A DNA stretch of 10,020 bases, from the NCBI GenBank assembly GCA_031272305.1, contig JAISUA010000079.1, forward strand, positions 1 through 10,020, written 5' to 3'. The stretch comes from Clostridioides sp. GTDB lineage: Bacteria; Bacillota; Clostridia; Peptostreptococcales; Peptostreptococcaceae. Numbering within the stretch: the stretch's first letter is position 1; each line of letters starts with the position of its first letter. Made by a program: the position numbers and the translations under genes. Positions 6,300 to 10,020 of the stretch are shown in pieces. The notes beneath the pieces are model-generated. The model ran no database searches. It saw only the letters and a program-made list of their open reading frames with translations, and was not told where the DNA came from.

Positions 6300-6854
6300 A
6301 TGAGAATTATTTCAGGAAAAGTAAGAGGATTAAAACTTGAAACTCCTAAAAATGATGATATAAGACCTACGACTGATAGAATAAAAGAATCAGTGTTTAA
6401 TATAATAAACAGTTATATTTTAGATAGTGAAGTGTTAGATTTATTCAGTGGGTCTGGAAGTTTAGGACTTGAATGTATATCTAGAGGTGCAAAAAAATGT
6501 GTATTTGTAGATTCTAACAAGGAAAGTATAAATTTATTAAAAAAAAATATAAGAAAAACACGATTTGAAGAAAATTCAGAGGTATTTAATCTTGATTTTA
6601 GGGATGCTTTAGGTCAATTTGGAACAAAAAATAAGAAGTTTGATTTGATATTTTTAGATCCTCCTTATCATGAAGGTTTGTTTGAAGAAGCATTGCAAAA
6701 AATTCAAAAAAACAATCTAATAAAAGAAGATTCTTTGATTATTGTTGAACATGATACTGAAGATAAGTTACCAGATAAAATAGACAAACTAAGCAAAAAA
6801 GATGAAAGAAAATATGGAAAAACAACAATAACTTTTTATGAGAAAAATATATAA
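6300..6854 (+). CDS. rsmD: 16S rRNA (guanine966-N2)-methyltransferase RsmD
   Basis: RsmD uses S-adenosylmethionine to methylate G966 of 16S rRNA near the decoding region. I choose the ATG at 6300, because the family begins with M-R-I-I-S-G-x-x-R-G exactly as here. The frame is open back to 6195, but the 35 extra residues resemble no RsmD. From this start the protein has 184 residues, the usual size. Motifs are ISGKVRGLKLETP (residues 4-16), RPTTDRIKESVFNII (22-36), SAM-binding DLFSGSGSLGLE (47-58) and catalytic DPPY (120-123). The ribosome binding site is weak: AGAAG about 8 nt upstream, or AAGGGA (6279-6284) further off. This may keep expression low. It is followed by coaD after 36 nt, the same rsmD-coaD order as in most Firmicutes. 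Confidence 0.95.
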   Translation: MRIISGKVRGLKLETPKNDDIRPTTDRIKESVFNIINSYILDSEVLDLFSGSGSLGLECISRGAKKCVFVDSNKESINLLKKNIRKTRFEENSEVFNLDFRDALGQFGTKNKKFDLIFLDPPYHEGLFEEALQKIQKNNLIKEDSLIIVEHDTEDKLPDKIDKLSKKDERKYGKTTITFYEKNI

Positions 6855-6890
6855 AATTTAATTTATTGTTTTAATTGACGGAGGAATCAG

Positions 6891-7394
6891 ATGATTAACG
6901 ACAAAATACAAAAGGCAATGTTTGCTGGCAGTTTTGATCCAATAACAAATGGTCATTTAGATATAATAAACAGGTCAGCAAAAATATTTGATAAACTGTA
7001 TATAGGTGTATTGTACAATCCAACAAAAAAAGGATTGTTTACTTTTGAAGAGAGAGTGGATTTAATAAAAAAATGCACTTCTCATTTGAATAATATTGAG
7101 GTAGTATCTTTTGATGGGTTGCTAGTAAAATATTGCGAGGAAAACGGAATAGATACTTTAGTAAGAGGAATAAGAATAGGTTCAGATGTAGACTACGAAC
7201 TTCAAATGGCAAGAATGAATAAAGAATTAAGTCCACAAATCGAAACGATACTATTTCCAAGTAGCACAAAATATTCATTTATTAGTTCGTCATTGATAAA
7301 AGAAGTATTATTTTTCGGTGCAGATATAAAAAAATTAGTTCCAGAAATTGTATTGTCGGAGCTAAAAGATAAAAAAGAAAAAGGGGAGCTGTAA
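6891..7394 (+). CDS. coaD: Phosphopantetheine adenylyltransferase
   Basis: CoaD joins 4'-phosphopantetheine and ATP to give dephospho-CoA and pyrophosphate, the fourth step of coenzyme A synthesis in the cytoplasm. The protein has 167 residues, typical for the family. It shows the nucleotidyltransferase signature GSFDPITNGHLD (residues 13-24, with the xxGH ATP-binding motif), LVRGIR (90-95), YELQMARMN (102-110), and the second signature YSFISSSLIKE (128-138, ISSSxxK type). GGAGGA (6880-6885) lies 5 nt before the ATG at 6891. The N-terminus is about six residues longer than in short family members, and an internal Met10 exists but has no ribosome binding site. The stop lies 2 nt before the next gene, so the two are translated as a pair. 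Confidence 0.97.
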   Translation: MINDKIQKAMFAGSFDPITNGHLDIINRSAKIFDKLYIGVLYNPTKKGLFTFEERVDLIKKCTSHLNNIEVVSFDGLLVKYCEENGIDTLVRGIRIGSDVDYELQMARMNKELSPQIETILFPSSTKYSFISSSLIKEVLFFGADIKKLVPEIVLSELKDKKEKGEL

Positions 7395-7396
7395 CA

Positions 7397-7912
7397 ATGA
7401 AAATAGATTTAGAATTACTTGATTTATTCACTGATCTTGAAAATATCGTAAAAGAAGCAAATACACTTCCTTTTACTCAAAAGTGTACAGTTGATAAAGA
7501 AGAAGTACTTGCGTTATTAGCTGAAATAAAATCTTTAATTCCAGAAGAAATCAGTCAAGCAGTATGGATAAATAAAGAAAGACAAAAATTAATAAGTGAA
7601 GCAAAAAAAGATGCTTCTGCGATTGTTCAACAAGCACACAAAGATTATGAAAATATTATGGCTAAATACGATAGAGATATAGAAATGATGAAAAGAGATT
7701 CAGAAGCTGCGATAAAAAAATATATAGAATCAAGTGATCCAGTCGTAAAAGCTAGAGAAGAAGCAAAAGAAATAATTGAAAAAGCAGAAAACATAGCCAA
7801 AGAAATAAGAACAGGTTCAATGGAATATGCAGAAGGATTACTATCAAGTGTAGAATATAATTTGCAGACAATACTTGGAGAAATAAGAACGAACAAAAAA
7901 GAACTAAAATAA
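7397..7912 (+). CDS. Coiled-coil protein coupled to coaD
   Basis: The 171-residue cytoplasmic protein has no signal peptide or membrane segment. An acidic N-terminal helix region (MKIDLELLDLFTDLENIV) is followed by LPEEI-like and long charged helices (about residues 55-110 and 115-140, rich in E, K and A), which are strongly predicted coiled coil by eye. A conserved-looking C-terminal helix, YAEGLLSSVEYNLQTI (144-159), follows. The N-terminal LxxLF/DLExIV pattern and coiled coils recall DivIVA-like or ATPase stator-like proteins. Similar clostridial proteins tend to get loose 'ATPase' labels based on coiled coil alone. Its ribosome binding site (AAGGGGAG) lies inside the end of coaD, and the 2-nt gap implies translational coupling. 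It is the last gene of the rsmD-coaD unit. A role is unknown; scaffolding or envelope/division association is a guess. Confidence 0.82.
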   Translation: MKIDLELLDLFTDLENIVKEANTLPFTQKCTVDKEEVLALLAEIKSLIPEEISQAVWINKERQKLISEAKKDASAIVQQAHKDYENIMAKYDRDIEMMKRDSEAAIKKYIESSDPVVKAREEAKEIIEKAENIAKEIRTGSMEYAEGLLSSVEYNLQTILGEIRTNKKELK

Positions 7913-7952
7913 GATTGATTTTATATTGAGAATTTAATATGTTCAATTACAA

Positions 7953-8047
7953 AAATATAAGAGATTGCTCTCAGATTAGTTCGCTACGTTCACACTATGT
8001 GTGAACGTAAGCTTAAAATCGAATATTGTAAGCAATCTCTTATATTT
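7953..8047 (+). terminator. Large nested terminator hairpin after the coaD unit
   Basis: A perfect 17-bp outer stem (AAATATAAGAGATTGCT at 7953-7969, its reverse complement at 8031-8047) is followed by T-rich sequence (the last stem Ts run on to 8050). Inside is a second perfect hairpin: 11-bp arms TACGTTCACAC (7985-7995) and GTGTGAACGTA (7999-8009) with a 3-nt TAT loop, extended by a GC pair beyond a bulged A. This is far larger than needed for termination, and suggests a terminator with an inserted palindrome. Confidence 0.8.
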
Positions 8048-8100
8048 TTTGTGAACACGTCAAGATAAAACTTAAGTTTAGCAATAAATATTTGAAAGAG

Positions 8101-8262
8101 TAAAAATTATTATGAGAAGTGCATATGATAGAAAACGAATGTTTTCGCACTTCGAACCGAGTAGGAAACTTCGATTACGAAAATCAAAGATTTTCTATCT
8201 CAGTTTTTCTAGACTTATCTCATTAGATCTTATTTAAGTGATGATAAGTCTTATTATGAGAA
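8101..8262. repeat. Structured repeat, copy 2
   Basis: The core at 8107-8157 repeats the element at 3995-4044 with only a few differences: GAAGTGC (8116-8122), 8-nt bulge ATATGATA, GAAAAC (8131-8136), loop GAAT, GTTTTC (8141-8146), GCACTTC (8147-8153), then GAAC. The loop differs (GAAT for GTAT) but both stems are intact, so the fold rather than the loop is conserved. TTATTATGAGAA occurs as a 12-bp direct repeat at 8107-8118 and 8251-8262. Additional hairpins follow: GAAAATC/GATTTTC (8179-8195) and AGACTTATC/GATAAGTCT (8211-8219, 8243-8251). Confidence 0.7.
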
Positions 8263-8283
8263 ACTTTAATATATTTGTGTTAG

Positions 8284-8314
8284 AAAAATTTATTGCGTTT
8301 ACGTCTGAATTTTT
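8284..8314 (-). terminator. Possible weak terminator of the deacetylase gene
   Basis: On the minus strand, 24 nt past the stop, AAAAATT and AATTTTT form a 7-bp AT-only stem around a 17-nt loop and are followed by CTAACAC, so there is no real U-tract. The folded repeat just beyond may serve instead. Confidence 0.22.
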
Positions 8315-8337
8315 AAAATTTATGCTGATAAAAAAGT

Positions 8338-9213
8338 CTATTTGGTTGGAAGGTTATCAAGTGTGTCTAGTTTGTAGCCTTCGTCTTCCCAATGTGTTAG
8401 CACTTCATCTAATATTTCTGTATTTGTTGTTGAATTAGGATGTAGCAATGCTATTTCTCCAGGGTGAGTTCGTGAATATATTTTTTCTTTTGCAAATTCG
8501 TGTGAAGGTTGCTTGTCATTGTACCAATCTACGTAAGCAAAACTCCAAAATATTGTTTTATATCCTAAATCTTGAGTATATTTCAATGAACGTTCACTAA
8601 ATTTTCCCATAGGAGGTCTAAAAAATTTAGGCATTTCTTTTCCTGTCACTTTTTTGTATGCATCTGCTACATCTAAGATTTCTGCATTGAATTTATCTAC
8701 ATCAGATATACTTGCCATTGAAGGATGTGTCACAGAATGATTTCCGACTAGATGTCCTTCGTCAGCCATTCTTTTAACTATATCAGGATTTTTATCAATA
8801 TAATCTTTTACAACAAAAAAGTTTGCTTTGACGTTATGTTTTTTTAGTGTGTCAAGGATTTTTTCTGTATTTCCACTTTCGTATCCTGCATCAAATGTTA
8901 GGTAGATTTTTTTATCGTTCGCATCTCCAGCAAAATAAGCGTTATATTTATTGAAAAAACTTGCTTCTTGTATTGGTAGAGGTTGTTTACCATCTTCTCT
9001 AGGATTGAAGTACCAACTGTATTCTTTTGTTCCTAGTTCTGATAGTGTTGATACGTTTGTTGTTTCGCTAGCTTGATTTTCATTTTCAAAATATAAATTT
9101 TTCGAAAAATAAGTAATAGTCGCAAGGAATGCACAAAAAATTATTCCTATGGAAGTAAAGCAGAGTATCTTTTTATTCTTATTTCTGAAAAAAATTTTAT
9201 TAGTTTTTTTCAT
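8338..9213 (-). CDS. pdaA: PdaA-type polysaccharide deacetylase, membrane-anchored
   Basis: This is a NodB-fold (carbohydrate esterase 4) deacetylase of 291 residues. A basic N-terminus (MKKTNKIFFRNKNKK) and one hydrophobic helix (about residues 16-36) anchor it so that the enzyme lies outside the membrane. Motifs, in order, are LTFDAGYESGNTEKILD (105-121), GNHSVTHPSM (157-166, metal-binding His159 and His163), FFRPPMGKFSE (197-207), FWSFAYVDW (222-230) and HPGEIALLHPN (250-260, His258). The closest pattern known to me is PdaA, which removes the acetyl group from muramic acid so that the delta-lactam of spore cortex can form. PdaA has TFDNGYE at the same place, so TFDAGYE shares the loss of the second Asp of the common TFDDG motif. 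A non-sporulation role in peptidoglycan modification is equally possible. TGAGGTGA lies 4 nt upstream of the ATG. Confidence 0.9.
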   Translation of the reverse strand: MKKTNKIFFRNKNKKILCFTSIGIIFCAFLATITYFSKNLYFENENQASETTNVSTLSELGTKEYSWYFNPREDGKQPLPIQEASFFNKYNAYFAGDANDKKIYLTFDAGYESGNTEKILDTLKKHNVKANFFVVKDYIDKNPDIVKRMADEGHLVGNHSVTHPSMASISDVDKFNAEILDVADAYKKVTGKEMPKFFRPPMGKFSERSLKYTQDLGYKTIFWSFAYVDWYNDKQPSHEFAKEKIYSRTHPGEIALLHPNSTTNTEILDEVLTHWEDEGYKLDTLDNLPTK

Positions 9214-9530
9214 AAAATCACCTCAATTAAAATATTTTCTAATTATATTTTTAGGTTTTATCAAGAAAATATTCTATGGTGTTATTTAATATATTTTGCT
9301 ATTCAAGTAGAAAATAGATAGTATTGAAATATTGAACTTGTAAAATTTTTTTAATATAAAATTTTGCTTCTTTGTCAATTATACTGATATTTTCATATAA
9401 CATTAAGTATAAGAATGGAGCTTCATTCATTTTTAAGTTTGTTTTAAAAAAGAATTCTTGATTTTATTATGTAAATTAAATTTTACAATTTTTTGAAATT
9501 AATTTTGATATTTTTATTGATTTTTTTTTA
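9214..9530. other. Intergenic region upstream of the deacetylase
   Basis: Very AT-rich, with no supported reading frame. On the minus strand TATAAT (9247-9242), 29 nt before the deacetylase ATG, could be its -10, but no matching -35 is present at 16-18 nt. The rest, to about 9530, shows only long T-rich runs. Confidence 0.4.
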
Positions 9531-9545
9531 TTCAATTGATAAACT
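9517..9545 (+). promoter_or_regulatory. Candidate promoter of the small RNA
   Basis: TTGATT (9517-9522) and TAAACT (9540-9545) are separated by exactly 17 nt and would start transcription near 9552, immediately at the foot of the hairpin described next. Matches to consensus are moderate. Confidence 0.35.
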
Positions 9546-9551
9546 AGACAT

Positions 9552-9617
9552 ATCAAGGTCCTCCTTTGTTGTTTGGGTTTTGCTTACTTAGATTTTAACA
9601 AAGTGTGGACCTTTTTT
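9552..9617 (+). ncRNA. Candidate small RNA ending in an intrinsic terminator
   Basis: AAGGTCC (9555-9561) pairs with GGACCTT (9607-9613), and CTTTGTT (9564-9570) pairs with AACAAAG (9597-9603) across a small internal loop. The hairpin carries a 26-nt loop (9571-9596) and runs into six Ts (9612-9617). No plus-strand gene lies upstream for about 1.6 kb, and the flanking genes are divergent, so there is nothing obvious to terminate. With a promoter directly before it, the unit reads as a stand-alone RNA of about 65 nt. It contains CCTCCTTT (9560-9567), identical to the anti-Shine-Dalgarno end of 16S rRNA, though mostly paired in the stem. Alternatively it is a leader attenuator for the RNase H gene 185 nt downstream. 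Confidence 0.4.
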
Positions 9618-9801
9618 ATATCTATTTTTTACTTAAGAGATGAAATATAAAAATATCGTGTATAGAAGTATTTAGATAAGTGTATGGCTATTTAAATAAT
9701 AGTTATGAGAAATTCAGATCTATTTAATTAAATAATCGTTATGTATAATTTAGGTTTATATAAGTTAAAAAGTTCATTATATATTGAAAGAAGGGAAAAA
9801 T
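9618..9801 (+). promoter_or_regulatory. Leader and possible promoter of the RNase H gene
   Basis: A TATAAT at 9744-9749, 52 nt before the start codon, is the best -10, though the -35 is poor. An imperfect tandem duplication, CTATTTAA...ATAAT..TTATG, at 9688-9707 and 9720-9743 lies just before it and might bind a regulator or simply be drift. Confidence 0.3.
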
Positions 9802-10020
9802 TTGAGCAAAAAATTTTACGTTGTAAGAAAAGGAAGGAATACAGGTATTTTTAATACTTGGAATGAATGCAAAAAACAAGTAGATGGATTTTCAGGTGCT
9901 GAATATAAAAGTTTCACTTCTCATAGTGATGCTAAAATATATTTATCAGGTTCTACAAGTGATTTTGAAGATTTCGACGAAAATATGCTTATTGCATATG
10001 TAGATGGAAGTTATGAGCAT
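9802..10020 (+). CDS. rnhA: Ribonuclease HI with N-terminal hybrid-binding domain (partial)
   Basis: The gene runs off the right edge after 73 codons. It starts at TTG (9802), with AAAGAAGGG ending 6 nt upstream. An in-frame stop at 9766-9768 lies before it and no ATG fits, so TTG is the start. The first 45 residues (SKKFYVVRKGRNTGIF..TW.ECKKQVDGFSGAEYKSF) are a typical RNase H1 hybrid-binding domain, also called caulimovirus viroplasmin-like: YVVRKGR-x-G-I-F, the W20, and the F-x-G-A-x-Y-K-S-F motif. After an acidic linker (SDFEDFDEN) the catalytic domain opens with AYVDGSY, containing the first active-site Asp. The enzyme cuts RNA in RNA-DNA hybrids, and so acts on R-loops and primers. The rest of the active site lies beyond the window. 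Confidence 0.9.
   Translation, partial: MSKKFYVVRKGRNTGIFNTWNECKKQVDGFSGAEYKSFTSHSDAKIYLSGSTSDFEDFDENMLIAYVDGSYEH

Noticed and set aside
8238..8438. 66-codon plus-strand frame
   Set aside because: It overlaps the 3' end of the deacetylase gene on the opposite strand, and has neither a ribosome binding site nor recognisable content.

Overview
The window is very AT-rich DNA with tightly packed housekeeping genes, strong GGAGG-type ribosome binding sites and clostridial gene order (rpmB, Asp23 protein, DAK/FakA, recG, rsmD, coaD). This points to a low-GC Firmicute. Small gene sizes, the conserved cluster and the AT-rich dispersed palindromes suggest an anaerobic coccus of the Tissierellia/Peptoniphilaceae (Finegoldia-like). 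The taxon is an inference from general likeness, not from a marker gene.

Left part (1-1330). A minus-strand cassette runs off the left edge: a 45-residue peptide gene overlaps the start of a membrane-protein gene. Its promoter and leader carry two palindromes of the form TTGT-WW-ACAA. Next, on the plus strand, comes a 50-residue two-helix membrane protein followed by a 30-residue peptide whose first 12 residues match the sporulation protein SpoVM almost exactly. SpoVM also lies next to rpmB in Bacillus, so sequence and position agree. After it come about 400 bp without an intact gene.

Central part (1330-8050). rpmB (zinc-type L28) is on the minus strand. Its promoter is divergent from the plus-strand Asp23-family gene and the fatty-acid-kinase-type gene fakA. 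After a terminator and a structured repeat, which seems to supply a promoter, comes recG. Then follow rsmD, coaD and a coiled-coil gene, the last two only 2 nt apart, ending in a very large nested terminator hairpin. These genes serve ribosome assembly and modification (L28, RsmD), phospholipid precursor supply (FakA), replication-fork repair (RecG) and coenzyme A synthesis (CoaD).

Right part (8050-10020). A second copy of the structured repeat lies beside the 3' end of a minus-strand, membrane-anchored PdaA-type polysaccharide deacetylase. Upstream of that gene is a roughly 590-bp divergent intergenic region. It holds an orphan intrinsic-terminator hairpin that I read as a candidate small RNA. 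The window ends inside a TTG-started RNase HI gene with an N-terminal hybrid-binding (viroplasmin-like) domain.

The points most worth following up are the SpoVM-like peptide with its membrane-protein partner (together with a PdaA-type enzyme, both linked to spore formation), the operator-controlled peptide cassette at the left edge, the dispersed palindromic repeat, and the orphan small RNA.
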